Assembly (NCBI GenBank): GCA_018814445.1
Contig: JAHIZV010000072.1
Location: forward strand, 1 to 36,807
DNA: 36,807 bases
Origin: Verrucomicrobiota bacterium
GTDB taxonomy: Bacteria > Verrucomicrobiota > Kiritimatiellia > JAHIZV01
Direction of reading: 5' to 3'
Made by a program: the position numbers and the translations under genes
In this document: positions 17,715-27,400 of the stretch, one piece after another
How the letters are laid out: each line of letters starts with the position of its first letter
How positions within the stretch are numbered: position 1 is the stretch's first letter
The notes under the pieces: model-generated
Databases searched by the model: none
Seen by the model: only the letters and a program-made list of their open reading frames with translations
What the model was told of the DNA's origin: nothing

Positions 17715-18548
17715 CTATTTCGCCAGTACGTTGAACCAGTAATCCTGTCCGCCGTTATTGTCCCAATACGTCTGGCCGTCGACCGTGTAGTACACGGCGA
17801 AACCAATGAACCGGTCGACGCCATACCCGCCCATGTGCTCAGTTCCGTCGAGGCTGAACCAACGGGAGAGAAATCCGTTGCGATGGACGCGGGTGATGCC
17901 GGCGGGCTCAACATCGACACCGTACTGGAGATATCCGCCACCCAGGTCGTATTCGAAAGAAGCCTGGGCAACATTGACGTTCGCCCAGCCATCGTCGCTC
18001 CAGACCACGCCGATGTCCTTGTTCGCGCCGAGATCTTCAACAACGATGTCGACCCAGAAATTCAACTCGTAATCGGCAGTGATGCCGTTCGCGTTGAAGT
18101 AGTCTCCGCCCCATGCTCCGAATGCGGCGACGCTGACGGGATTAACTCCACCGCCACCAACTGTGAAGGAGTAGTTGTTACCCCAGTCGCTGTCCCAAAG
18201 CTGTCCACCCCAGTCATCCCAGCCATGAAAGTAGTAGCTGACTGTGGATCCCTGCGGGAAAGTGAAACCGGGCGTGAATTGCCACATCGAGTTACCTTCG
18301 ACATTTCCGACGTAGACCATCTCATAGAGAGCCCATTCGCCGCCATCCACCTGTACACCAACGCCGGCGTTCAGACCGTAGTAGTCCTGATTCATCAGAA
18401 CGGTGAACGTCCCCGGATTGCCATCGCTATGACGCTCAAACCCGCCGTACACTCCCATCCACGATGGAAACGCAAATCCGCTGGTCGCGACCAACCCGAT
18501 CACAAGGGCCATTAAGAACTTCATTCCCCGTTTACTCTTAATCCTCAT
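17715..18548 (-). CDS. small secreted starch-binding protein, PSW module plus CBM21-like domain
   Basis: The protein has 277 residues. ATG 18548 is chosen because GGAGGA lies 8 bases before it; earlier in-frame starts lack this. The signal peptide ends near residue 26 (SGFA). The PSWMGVYG module covers about 27-135. The second half has the pattern of CBM21/glycogen-targeting domains: ELNFWVDIVVEDLG, GVVWSDDGW and the terminal YWDNNGGQDYWF. CBM21 binds starch and glycogen, so this may be a glucan-capturing protein without an enzyme domain. It is the first gene of the unit ending at 11773, downstream of paired operators. Confidence 0.85.
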   Translation of the reverse strand: MRIKSKRGMKFLMALVIGLVATSGFAFPSWMGVYGGFERHSDGNPGTFTVLMNQDYYGLNAGVGVQVDGGEWALYEMVYVGNVEGNSMWQFTPGFTFPQGSTVSYYFHGWDDWGGQLWDSDWGNNYSFTVGGGGVNPVSVAAFGAWGGDYFNANGITADYELNFWVDIVVEDLGANKDIGVVWSDDGWANVNVAQASFEYDLGGGYLQYGVDVEPAGITRVHRNGFLSRWFSLDGTEHMGGYGVDRFIGFAVYYTVDGQTYWDNNGGQDYWFNVLAK

Positions 18549-18599
18549 TCTCCCAATCCTCCAATAACTCCTAAACAAGTCCCGATCATCAACTCAATG

Positions 18600-18613
18600 G
18601 TAAAACGTTTTAC
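18600..18613. promoter_or_regulatory. primary operator, perfect palindrome
   Basis: GTAAAACGTTTTAC is a perfect 14-bp palindrome, identical to the core of the site at 11321-11338. It is 51 bp before ATG 18548 and just downstream of the putative -10, as expected for a LacI-family repressor. Confidence 0.8.
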
Positions 18614-18623
18614 TCCTGACTTG

Positions 18624-18667
18624 GCTATATTGATACCCGGCCATTTATTCGAAGTAAAGCGTTTCAG
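18624..18667 (-). promoter_or_regulatory. promoter with second operator overlapping the -35
   Basis: GTAAAGCGTTTCAG (18654-18667) is centred exactly 54 bp from the primary operator, as at 11321-11390. The minus strand reads TTTACT (18653-18658), 17 bp, TATCAA (18630-18635), with TATAGC (18624-18629) as an alternative -10. It would drive the unit 18548 to 11843. Confidence 0.55.
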
Positions 18668-18734
18668 TAACTTTTTTTGTCGTTTTTGTAATTCGGTGAA
18701 AATGTGGGGTTTGCGGCATGAAGTCCGGAAGTTT

Positions 18735-18775
18735 GGAACCGCGAATTGACGCTAATTCACGCGAATACGCGTGCG
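18735..18775 (-). repeat. dispersed intergenic repeat, copy 1
   Basis: Read on the minus strand it runs CGCGTATTCGCGTGAATTAG and then ends ATTCGCGGTTC. Related copies lie at 34763-34797 and 36148-36181 on the plus strand. Confidence 0.75.
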
Positions 18776-19024
18776 TAACTCATCTGCTCCTTGATGCTCA
18801 GGGACGATGACAGAATCATGGGGAGGTCGGCATAGGAGCGTTCACCTGCCCCTCAACTACTAGATTGTCACGGGCTGAACTGCCAAACCGAGTTCTGGCG
18901 AAGTGATCCAGTGTGTATCGCAGCCACGGGATAAACTTCACATGCGGAGGAGAAGACCAATTCAACGGCATCAGTTCGCCATGACCCCGGGTCTGTCACC
19001 AGTTCCCCACACCTTCTCACCTCC

Positions 19025-20533
19025 TCACCTCAACGGAGGTCGGACATTCGCCGGATATCCGGGAAGCTTTTCAGCAAGGACTTGCTTGATCGTGGATATG
19101 TTTGAACCGCCGGATGGCGAGTCGTACGCTTCGGCTATCTCGCGCTGAAGATCCCCAGCCCTTTCCCCGTCCTTCTGAACAAGCGCCTGACCGAGCTTCA
19201 CGTACATGCCCGGACAATGATTCGCCTGGGCACTCACCCAGCCGCAAGCACCTTTCGCGTAGGCGTCGAGGATGTGTTTGTCACCGCCGACAAAGTAGTG
19301 CGGCGTATGTTCGATCAGGGAGAAATCTCTTGCTGAATCCTTGATGCCGAAATGCTCGACCCGCCGGAGTATTTCCGGCGTCAACGGATTCTGCGTGTGC
19401 CGCGGGAAGTTGTAGAGGAGAAAGGGAATCTCAAGATTCTGCCCGATCGTGTTGAAGTATTCGATCAAGCCCTCTTGCGGCGCATCGGCGAAGTAGTACG
19501 GAGGAAGCGCAACTACGGCATCGGCACCAAAGTCCTCTCCCCTTTTCGCCTCATCCATTGTCATGGCAAGGCTGTCACTCCCTGAGTGCAGTATAATGAC
19601 TCCCGGGAAATACTGCCGGGCGATTTCAAGAGTGATCTTCCGCTCTTGAGGGGTCAGAGAGAAGAACTCTGCTGTCGTGCCGTTTACAAGGATGCGCTTC
19701 ACACCCGCCGCCGCGAGCATCTCCAGGTGCTCGATGAAGCTCTGCTCCCGTATCGCGAGCGACGAGTCAAACGGAGTGGTTACTGCAACGACAAGTCCGG
19801 ACAGGTCGACTGCCGCAAAATCCTTCTGAAGGATGGTGTCGAAACGCTGGTACAGGTCCTCCGAGACCGACTCGATCACCAGTCGATAGTCATCGCGGCA
19901 GTGCAGGTGCATGTCGGCCCAGCTCTTGCTCCCGGCCCCGAACTTCTCGAATTCTATGAGGTTGCTTTGAAGGAATGTGTGAACGGCTTTCTCGCGCGAG
20001 TAGCCTCTCTCCGTTATGTCGCGGGACACGCGAGTTGCCAACTGGGTCTTCCAGTCGGAGTCAATGAAGATGGAGAAGTCGACCAGGTCTCTGACTTCAG
20101 GATACGTCGATATCTCTCCATCCAGAACCACGATCCGAGAAGGCTCGAAGCGCTCGGTCGAGTCCGCGTGGCCCGTTGCGTTGTTGTAAACAGGCTTCTC
20201 AAACGGCTTCTTCGCGCGTGCGAGCAGGAGATGCTCACGCAACAGTTCAATGCGGTTGGCCGCAGGATGCGCACCGAGCAGGTTCCTCGCATGGCGGACT
20301 TCACGCGGCGTCTTATAGTCGTCCAGCGTAAGAACCGAAGCATGCAGAAGACACCGGGCAAGTTCGCGCGAGAACGTGGATTTTCCGGTTCCGCCCGGAC
20401 CTCCAACCGCAATGAGTACCGGTCCCTGCACCGCAGCAAAGTTCTCTTCCAGAAGTTCCGCAACTATTGCCGTCGCACTTCGCCGCGTTCTGGCGCCGCC
20501 TTTATAGGTCACATGCGTGATGCTCTTGTGCAT
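19025..20533 (-). CDS. fusion of uridine-kinase-like P-loop domain and DapA/NanA-family aldolase
   Basis: This is a 502-residue cytoplasmic protein. Residues 37-235 are a phosphoribulokinase/uridine-kinase-like domain with Walker A GGPGGTGKST (44-53) and LTLDDYKT after it. Residues 245-500 are a DHDPS/N-acetylneuraminate-lyase-type barrel with NGTTAEF (284-290), Tyr374 in LLYNFP and the Schiff-base Lys398 in FGIKDS. Class I aldolases of this family make or split 2-keto acids using pyruvate. A kinase fused to such an aldolase suggests consecutive steps on a 2-keto-3-deoxy sugar acid or similar substrate, but this is inference. No strong ribosome site is seen before ATG 20533. It begins 48 bp after the histidine kinase gene and probably belongs to its operon. 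Confidence 0.88.
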   Translation of the reverse strand: MHKSITHVTYKGGARTRRSATAIVAELLEENFAAVQGPVLIAVGGPGGTGKSTFSRELARCLLHASVLTLDDYKTPREVRHARNLLGAHPAANRIELLREHLLLARAKKPFEKPVYNNATGHADSTERFEPSRIVVLDGEISTYPEVRDLVDFSIFIDSDWKTQLATRVSRDITERGYSREKAVHTFLQSNLIEFEKFGAGSKSWADMHLHCRDDYRLVIESVSEDLYQRFDTILQKDFAAVDLSGLVVAVTTPFDSSLAIREQSFIEHLEMLAAAGVKRILVNGTTAEFFSLTPQERKITLEIARQYFPGVIILHSGSDSLAMTMDEAKRGEDFGADAVVALPPYYFADAPQEGLIEYFNTIGQNLEIPFLLYNFPRHTQNPLTPEILRRVEHFGIKDSARDFSLIEHTPHYFVGGDKHILDAYAKGACGWVSAQANHCPGMYVKLGQALVQKDGERAGDLQREIAEAYDSPSGGSNISTIKQVLAEKLPGYPANVRPPLR

Positions 20534-20581
20534 GTCGGCATTATGCCGGGGGCGGGAAGTAACGCAAGTGTACGAGATGAA

Positions 20582-23257
20582 TTATGCCTCGTCCCGGATC
20601 TTCGCAATAACGGTCCTGAGCGCCTTGGCAATCATCGTGAAACTGAACGGTTTCTGGACGAATATCTCGTCTTCAGCCACGTTGCCCTGCGTGAGAATGT
20701 GTTCCGTATATCCCGACATGAATACTATCCCGATGCCGGGATATTCCTTTTTGAGACTGTCCGCGAGTTCCCGTCCGTTCATGCGCGGCATGACGATATC
20801 CGTTATGACGGCATGCACTTCTCCATGATGCTTCTTCATAACTTCAAGGGCTACCTCTCCGTCAGGAGCATCGATCACTGTGTATCCGTTCCTGGCTAAC
20901 TGGCGCGACAGGGCCCTGCGAACCATATCTTCGTCCTCAACGATGAGGATCGTCTCGTCACCCGACAGATCCTGCTCATCGCGGACATCGGTCTCGGCAT
21001 GCGCTGCCTCCGCTTCCGCCGATGGAAGGAATACTTTGAAGGTGGATCCCTTGCCGACTTCACTGTAGACACGAATCGTTCCCTTGCTCTGGTTGACAAT
21101 GCCGTAAACCGTCGACAACCCTATTCCCACGCCCTTTCCTTGCGGCTTGGTTGTAAAAAAGGGCTCGAAAATCCGGGCGAGGACGTCATGAGACATGCCG
21201 GTTCCAGTGTCGCTGACTTCGAGCAGCGCGTATCCTCCCGGACTGATATCGGAAAAGGTATCGTCGGCAGTGAAGTTCTTCGTTTCCACAACGAGCCGCC
21301 CTCCTTTTGGCATGGCTTCGCGGGCGTTCACGGCCAGATTCATAATAACCTGCTCGATTTGGCCTCGGTCTGTCTTGACCATGCAAAGATCGCTATCTAT
21401 ATGCAAAGACACTTCAATATCTTCACCGAGAAGCCGGTGCAGCAGCATCTCCATGCCCCTGATGATGTCGTTCAGGTTAAGCACCTGCGGTTGAAGCACC
21501 TGCCTGCGACTGAACGCCAGCAACTGTCGCGTCAGCCTTTCCCCGCGCTCGACCTGCGTTCGCACTTCTTCCAGGTCCTGCACGAAAGGACTCCCCTTTT
21601 CAAGATCGAGAAGAAGAAGTTCAACATGTCCCAATATGGCCGTCAGAAGGTTGTTGAAGTCGTGAGCCACCCCTCCTGCAAGTCTCCCGATCGCCTCCAT
21701 CTTCTGCGTCTGGCGGAGGGATTCTTCGCTCTCTTTGAGTTTCGAGTCAGCCTCCTTCTCCCTGGTGATATCCTGAAAGGCAATCACCACGCCGCTCACA
21801 AAGCCGTGTTCATCCTTGGTCGGAGTGACGATGAAACGCACGGGAAACATGCTGCCGTCCTTTCGAACGAAGATTTCATCCTCATCCAGCAATGGCTCGC
21901 CCGTATCGATAACGCGAAGTATCCGGCAAGTATTCGCGTCATGCCGGGAACCGTCCGGGTTCAGATAATGAAATGCTTCGACTGCATCCTTTCCAAGAAG
22001 CTGAGATGCATCCCATCCGAGCAGGCGAGCGCCCACCGGATTGACAAAACTGATTCGCCGTTCAGCATTGAGCCCGAAAATACCTTCACCCACGGAATCG
22101 AGAATTACTTCGTGTCTATGCAACACCTCCTGAAGGCTGGCGCGGGACTCCTCCAGTTTGCCTGTTCTTTCGGCCACCAGCTTTTCCAGTCGTTCGCGAT
22201 GGTCTTTGACTTCAGCGACCATCGTGTTCATGGCCACCGCAAGTTCACGCACTTCCGAAAAGCCCTCCGACGGCACAGCAACATTCAAATTCCCTTCGCT
22301 TATGTCCCTTGCGGCAGCAGCCGCTCTTCCTATCGGGTCCGCCAGTCTCTTACCGAAAAGGATTCCCATCAGAACGCTCAGAAGCACAGTCAACACGCCG
22401 ACACCGATCAGGGTCGTCTGCTGTTGCCTTAGAGAAGCCATAACCACATTGTGCGGACGTATACAGATGAGCCTCCAAGTCTGGCCCGTGTGTGTCTGCT
22501 CGGAACTCATTTCCAATGAAGAGAACAGGACTCGTTTTCCGGACTCCCCGGTTGCGATACCTTCACTCACAGTTCCGAGCATGACGTCGTCACCCAAGTC
22601 GCGGAACTTATCCAACTCTCTGGTCCTGTCAGGATGAGAGAGGATATTGCCGTATGAATCCAGCAGCACCATCTCACCCTCTCCGCCCAGATCGGCACCA
22701 TTCAGAATGCGCGAAATCTCGGTAAAGGAGATTCTCGCGAGCAGAACACGAAATACGTTCCATTCGCTGTTTCGCACAGGTTGATAGAGTGTGACGTGAA
22801 GTCCGGGACGATCGATCATTTTGTGCGGAGGCGTTGCGATGACCTCCCCTGCCATAGCTCTGCTGAACCACGGGGATCTTTCCGCATCTTCCCAATAGCT
22901 GTACAGACTGGATGCTATCGGGACGCCTCTTCTGTCGTAGAGGGAAATATCTGAGAAAACCCTGTAGATCGAATGGAGGCCACGAAGGTAGGCTTCGGCC
23001 TCTTCCCGGGTCAAATCGAGCTTCCGAAGGCGGGGATGAACAGCAGAGACAGACAGATCGCTTGCGGCGTGCGTCATCAGAGAAGTTATCTCCCTGACCA
23101 CCTCCTTTCCCACCATACGCATGCTGCGGATTTCGCGATTAATCAGCATGTTGCGGGTGTGCAGGACGAAGAAGATCGAAATGGCCACAAGCGGGATCAA
23201 TGCGACACACAGCAGATACTGCAGCACACTTCGGCGTATTGAAGGTACGGATCTCAC
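20582..23257 (-). CDS. hybrid sensor histidine kinase with Cache, HAMP, PAS and receiver domains
   Basis: The protein has 891 residues with a GTG start (23257) and AGAGGA five bases upstream, inside the end of the preceding gene. A membrane segment lies at about residues 12-33, an extracytoplasmic dCache-like sensor at 40-270, a second membrane segment at 282-302, and HAMP at 303-355. A PAS domain follows at about 380-500, then HisKA with phospho-acceptor His532 in GGVAHDFNNLL. The HATPase domain has N-box NLAVNAREAM and SDTGTGM. The receiver domain has Asp820 in VITDIVMPRMNG and Lys869. The sensor probably reads a small ligand in the periplasm. Direct coupling to a PotD-like binding protein suggests that protein could present the ligand. 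No separate response regulator is visible. Confidence 0.93.
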   Translation of the reverse strand: MRSVPSIRRSVLQYLLCVALIPLVAISIFFVLHTRNMLINREIRSMRMVGKEVVREITSLMTHAASDLSVSAVHPRLRKLDLTREEAEAYLRGLHSIYRVFSDISLYDRRGVPIASSLYSYWEDAERSPWFSRAMAGEVIATPPHKMIDRPGLHVTLYQPVRNSEWNVFRVLLARISFTEISRILNGADLGGEGEMVLLDSYGNILSHPDRTRELDKFRDLGDDVMLGTVSEGIATGESGKRVLFSSLEMSSEQTHTGQTWRLICIRPHNVVMASLRQQQTTLIGVGVLTVLLSVLMGILFGKRLADPIGRAAAAARDISEGNLNVAVPSEGFSEVRELAVAMNTMVAEVKDHRERLEKLVAERTGKLEESRASLQEVLHRHEVILDSVGEGIFGLNAERRISFVNPVGARLLGWDASQLLGKDAVEAFHYLNPDGSRHDANTCRILRVIDTGEPLLDEDEIFVRKDGSMFPVRFIVTPTKDEHGFVSGVVIAFQDITREKEADSKLKESEESLRQTQKMEAIGRLAGGVAHDFNNLLTAILGHVELLLLDLEKGSPFVQDLEEVRTQVERGERLTRQLLAFSRRQVLQPQVLNLNDIIRGMEMLLHRLLGEDIEVSLHIDSDLCMVKTDRGQIEQVIMNLAVNAREAMPKGGRLVVETKNFTADDTFSDISPGGYALLEVSDTGTGMSHDVLARIFEPFFTTKPQGKGVGIGLSTVYGIVNQSKGTIRVYSEVGKGSTFKVFLPSAEAEAAHAETDVRDEQDLSGDETILIVEDEDMVRRALSRQLARNGYTVIDAPDGEVALEVMKKHHGEVHAVITDIVMPRMNGRELADSLKKEYPGIGIVFMSGYTEHILTQGNVAEDEIFVQKPFSFTMIAKALRTVIAKIRDEA

Positions 23258-23267
23258 CAGCTTCCTC

Positions 23268-24386
23268 TCACTCGATCGGCTGTTCCTCGTCGGACCCGGC
23301 TGAAGACATCTCCATTAGTTGAGCCCATGTTGAGTTGAAGACGGGAGAGAGAACCTGATCCAGCTTCGTATACATCTCGCACCTGGCAAGCACTTCCTGT
23401 GGCGGGTAGATTCCCTCGTCTGCGAGAAGCTCTTCATCAGTCAGCGCCCGGGCCGCCGCATTCGGCGTGGCGTACCAGAGCTTGTTGGCGTTATCAGCCG
23501 CAATTTCAGGTTCAAGAAGGTAACTTATCAGGGCGTAGGCAGCGGAAGCATTCCGCGCGTCACGAGGGATACAAAGACTGTCGACCCACAATGCGCCCCC
23601 CTCTTTCGGAATGACATAAGCCAGTTCTTCATGCTCATCGACAACGTTCCCGACATCACCGCTGTACATGGGCGCCGCCCAGCACTCTCCGGAAATCAGG
23701 GCTTCGAGAATGGAAGGGGCAGGGGTATAAGCGGCCACCAGCGGAACCTGCTCGATAAGCAACTTGCCGGCAGCCTCGAGTTCTGCCGGATCATGGGAGT
23801 TTATGGAGTAGCCGAGAGACTGCAGAGCTACACCGAAGTCCTCCTGACTGTCATCCAGCATCATAATGCGGCCGGCCAGGTTTGTATCCCACAGCACGCC
23901 CCACGAATCGGGCTCTTCATCCAGTTTGTCGGACCGGTATGCAAGCACCGTGGTTCCCCATAAGTAAGGAACGGAATACTTGTTCCCAGGATCATAAGCC
24001 TGATTCACAAACTCCGGCGACAGGTTGTCGAAACCTTTTATTTTCGAATGATCAAGTGGCTGAATGAGCTTCAGCTCCATGAGTCCGGCTATCACACTGT
24101 CATCAACGATCACAATGTCGTATGCCGAGGGATCGGCCTTCAGTGACGACAGCATTTCAGAGCACGAATCGAAAGTTGAGAGTTCAACTTGAATGCCGGT
24201 CCTCTCCTCGAACCCATCGAGAATGCCCTCGCCCAAGTACTCCGACCAATTGTAGATCCGGATTGTCTCTACTGCCCGCCCAGCAGGAACCGCGCTGTTG
24301 TCTCCCGATCCTCCGCAACCGGCAAGCATGACAACCACCGCTATGACTCCAAAAGTTGCAGCCCAAAGACTCACACATTTCTTCAT
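23268..24386 (-). CDS. PotD-like extracellular substrate-binding lipoprotein
   Basis: The protein has 372 residues. I start at ATG 24386 because AAGGAGG precedes it by about 8 bases and the peptide then begins with a lipoprotein signal (VVMLAGC, Cys24). A longer frame to 24560 would put an unlikely leader in front. The sequence IRIYNWSEYLGEGILDGFEERTG is cut here to its key part, YNWSEY, typical of spermidine/putrescine-binding proteins; PYLWGTT and the closing YPP..VLARCEMY fit too. PotD-type proteins bind polyamines or related cations for an ABC importer. No PotA, PotB or PotC gene is nearby; instead the sensor kinase starts 10 bp later. Ligand specificity is not certain from sequence. Confidence 0.88.
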   Translation of the reverse strand: MKKCVSLWAATFGVIAVVVMLAGCGGSGDNSAVPAGRAVETIRIYNWSEYLGEGILDGFEERTGIQVELSTFDSCSEMLSSLKADPSAYDIVIVDDSVIAGLMELKLIQPLDHSKIKGFDNLSPEFVNQAYDPGNKYSVPYLWGTTVLAYRSDKLDEEPDSWGVLWDTNLAGRIMMLDDSQEDFGVALQSLGYSINSHDPAELEAAGKLLIEQVPLVAAYTPAPSILEALISGECWAAPMYSGDVGNVVDEHEELAYVIPKEGGALWVDSLCIPRDARNASAAYALISYLLEPEIAADNANKLWYATPNAAARALTDEELLADEGIYPPQEVLARCEMYTKLDQVLSPVFNSTWAQLMEMSSAGSDEEQPIE

Positions 24387-24460
24387 AGCTATGCCCTCCT
24401 TTTGGGAAGAATAACTGCAGGAGGTCGACTTTGCGAGCAGATACACCGACCATTTAAAGT

Positions 24461-24479
24461 CCGGACCCGAACGGTCCGG
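24461..24479 (-). terminator. hairpin after the GH13 amylase gene
   Basis: CCGGACC, a 5-nt loop and GGTCCGG form a perfect 7-bp stem directly after the stop at 24481. The minus strand continues ACTTTAAATG, a poor U-tract, so termination may be partial. Confidence 0.5.
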
Positions 24480-24480
24480 C

Positions 24481-27400
24481 CTATTCGACGCGGATCTTGT
24501 ACACACCGCATGCGTCACCGACGGTGTCCGTGTAGGCATTCTCAGGCGGCGTCGCGCCAATGCCTGAAGCCAGAGGGGTGAAGTTGTCCGCCACGAGGTC
24601 AGTCGCGGAGTAGATGGAGTAGACTTTGCCGTCGACGCTCTGCCACTTGATTACAACCAATCCGTCACCACCCACCATGGATTGAGCTTTGAATACGGAT
24701 GATGCGTCTTTCGGGTTTGTTCCCGCTCCGGCCTCGTGAACATCGCCAGCGCCGTCGTCGTCCCAGTCGGACGTACCATCCGCCGTCGTCAGATTGCCGA
24801 AGTTATCCATTTCCCAACCGTCGCGGATTCCATCGGTATCGGAATCAGGATCCGGCAGACCGATACGGAGCGGCGTGAGCGTGACAAAGCTGAAGCCGAA
24901 ATTATTGTAGGCGTCCAGGCCCGTGTCGCTCGATGCGGTTTCCCCAAGGTAGTTCCCGGAGATATAGCGGTCGTTCCCGTTGGTCTCGCTGTTAACGATG
25001 AGACCGCCAATATAGAGATCAGACACACTGAATATCCCATTGCTCGCCCCGAGCTCCGACCATGGAATGCGCACTTCCCATCGATCCATAGAACGATTGC
25101 CGTCATCATTGTCGGACGACGTCGCCGACTCACCGTCGCCGTCAAACTGCGAGATCGTCGCAGCAGTCATCGCCGCCATGTTCCCGTACGGCCCGCCTTC
25201 GTTGATGAAGTAGACTCCCTGCCCGAACGAGTAACCGTTCTCCAGCGTGAAATCCCGCCAGTGATCGTCACCCCATTCGTCGCCGAGCAGGATCGCGAGA
25301 GCCATCGGCGACGCAAAAGCCACATTGTGAAGCTGGTCTATTCCACGCGGTTCGCCGCCGGGACCCGTCACGGCCCACAGGTTGTCAACCATTGCCCAGT
25401 CGTACTCGAATGCGTCAGTTCCGAGGAACAGAATCATCGCGTTGTTCGTTCCGGCAACATCGCAACTGAACGCGCCAAGGTACAGGTTCGTTTCATCGTA
25501 GTTGGCGTAGACGCGACCGAAGGTTCCGAATCCGCCCTGGTACTTGGTATTTGCCGATCCACCATTGCGGCTCAGGTCGAAAGCGTCTCCCACTCCGTTC
25601 ATCGTTCCGGCGTTCGTGGCGACGACGGGAGAACTCATCGCCAACATGATCGTGTCCGTGCAATTGGCGACGGACACCGACCAGTCGGTGCTGTCATTGT
25701 TATCCCACGTTCCATCGCCGTCATTGAAGACAACGTTGATCAGTTCGGCTCCATTGGAGGGTGAATACACATACGTCCAGGTGTTTGAATCGAACTCAGT
25801 CATGGCCGGATGCGGATTGACGACATCAAGCCATCCATCGTGACCGACAAAGACGAAAACCTGAGTTGCAGTACTCAGCGGACCATCGTTCGGATGATAC
25901 GTGATCGTCACATCGCCGCAACCATTGGGCGACGCCGGATCGAATTCGACTTCCGAGTCCGTTCCGGACGGGACATATATCTTCGCGCTCTTCGCCCCCA
26001 TCGAGACTGAAATAGTCTGCGAGCCATCCGCCACGAGCGTATCCGCGGGGTTGAATAGATTTGCGTAGGTTGTGCCGGGCGCGCCCTGAACCGTGGGTGA
26101 ACAGGCGTGAGAGCTTCCCGCCGTGTTCAGCACGACAATCGCTTCATCGGCGCCTGAGTGCTTCGAGTACGCGTAGATGCCCGCGCCACTGGTGGTCTGC
26201 CAGCGTTGTGTGAATGTGCCCGTCGTCAGCGCAGGATGCTGCTCACGAAATTGGTTGAGCCGCTGGACGTATGCGAAGAGCGTGTGATTCGTGTTGAAGT
26301 TGTCGCCGTCCGAAGGACCGAACTCAAAACCGCCGTCCCACATGTCTTCCCGGTTCCATGGATCGTCGCCGCCGTTGAATCCCTGCTCAGTACCGTAGTA
26401 CAGGCACGGAATCTGCAACGATGTATACATGAAGGTCAGCGCAACCTTCAGCATATCTGCGTCGCCATTCAGTTTCGAACTCGCCAGGAACCGGTTCTCG
26501 TCATGATTGTCGAGGAAGTTGACCAGTTGATAGCGCGAATCCTGATGATAGTTGCTGAGGGCGTTGATGCGCGTGGTCAGATTATCCGTGGACCATCCGT
26601 ACGCGAATACATTCTCCATTGTATCCATCATCGGGAAGTTCAGCATCGAGTTATGGCGAGTTGAGCCGGTGAACTGACCGACAAAGCTGTCGTCGCCGCT
26701 GAATACCTCGCCAAAACAGATGAAGTTGGTTTTGCCGAGCGAGGAAGCATGATTGTATATCTCCGGCAGGAAGTAATCATAGAAATCCTGTGCGATATGC
26801 TTCACCGCATCGATGCGGTATCCGTCGCAGTCCGTCGCGGAGATCAGCGCCTTGTAGATCGAGGCTAGGTCGGCGCGGACACCTGAGTCCTCGGTCCGCA
26901 GGTCATCGAGTCCGCCGTTCAGTTCGCCGCGGATGTACTGATTTGAGTCTTCGTAGTTCTCAATTGCGCCGTTCTTATGGAACTTGTTCAGGTCGTTGAA
27001 CGGCGCATCGTGCTGATAACCGTGGTGCCACCATGGATCGCCGTATTCTGTAACGTGGTACACCGAGTTGTCGCCGTTCTGCGAACCCATCAGGTCAGCC
27101 ATGTGGTTGATCACAATATCAAAGACTACATATATTCCGCGGGCATGCGCGGCATCAACCAGACTACGGAGGGCGGTCAGGTCGCCGAAGTAGCCATTCA
27201 TACGGGCAAGCCCGATAGGCTGATAGCCGTGATACGGAGCATAGTTGGCGCCATAGATGTCCGACGTGTGATCGATATTCACCGCGACTGGCGAAATCCA
27301 GATTGCCTTCACACCGAGAGTCTGGAGGTAGTCGAGCTTGGCCTGAATGCCCGCGAAGTCGCCACCGTGATACATCTGCCCGTCACTGCCGTTGTAATAG

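Larger units (their letters stand above)
18549..19024. other. intergenic region with promoter, operators and a dispersed repeat
   Basis: This 476-bp stretch holds the promoter and operators for the 18548 unit (18600-18667) and a dispersed repeat (18735-18775). In the remaining part (18776-19024) I see neither a gene nor a clear terminator for the fusion gene that ends at 19025. Confidence 0.6.

Noticed and set aside
20999-22432. 477-codon frame on the plus strand
   Set aside because: It lies fully antisense to the histidine kinase, whose domains are unmistakable.
24387-24560. N-terminal extension of the PotD-like gene
   Set aside because: It would hide the lipoprotein signal peptide and ignore the strong AAGGAGG before ATG 24386; it also overlaps the end of the amylase gene.
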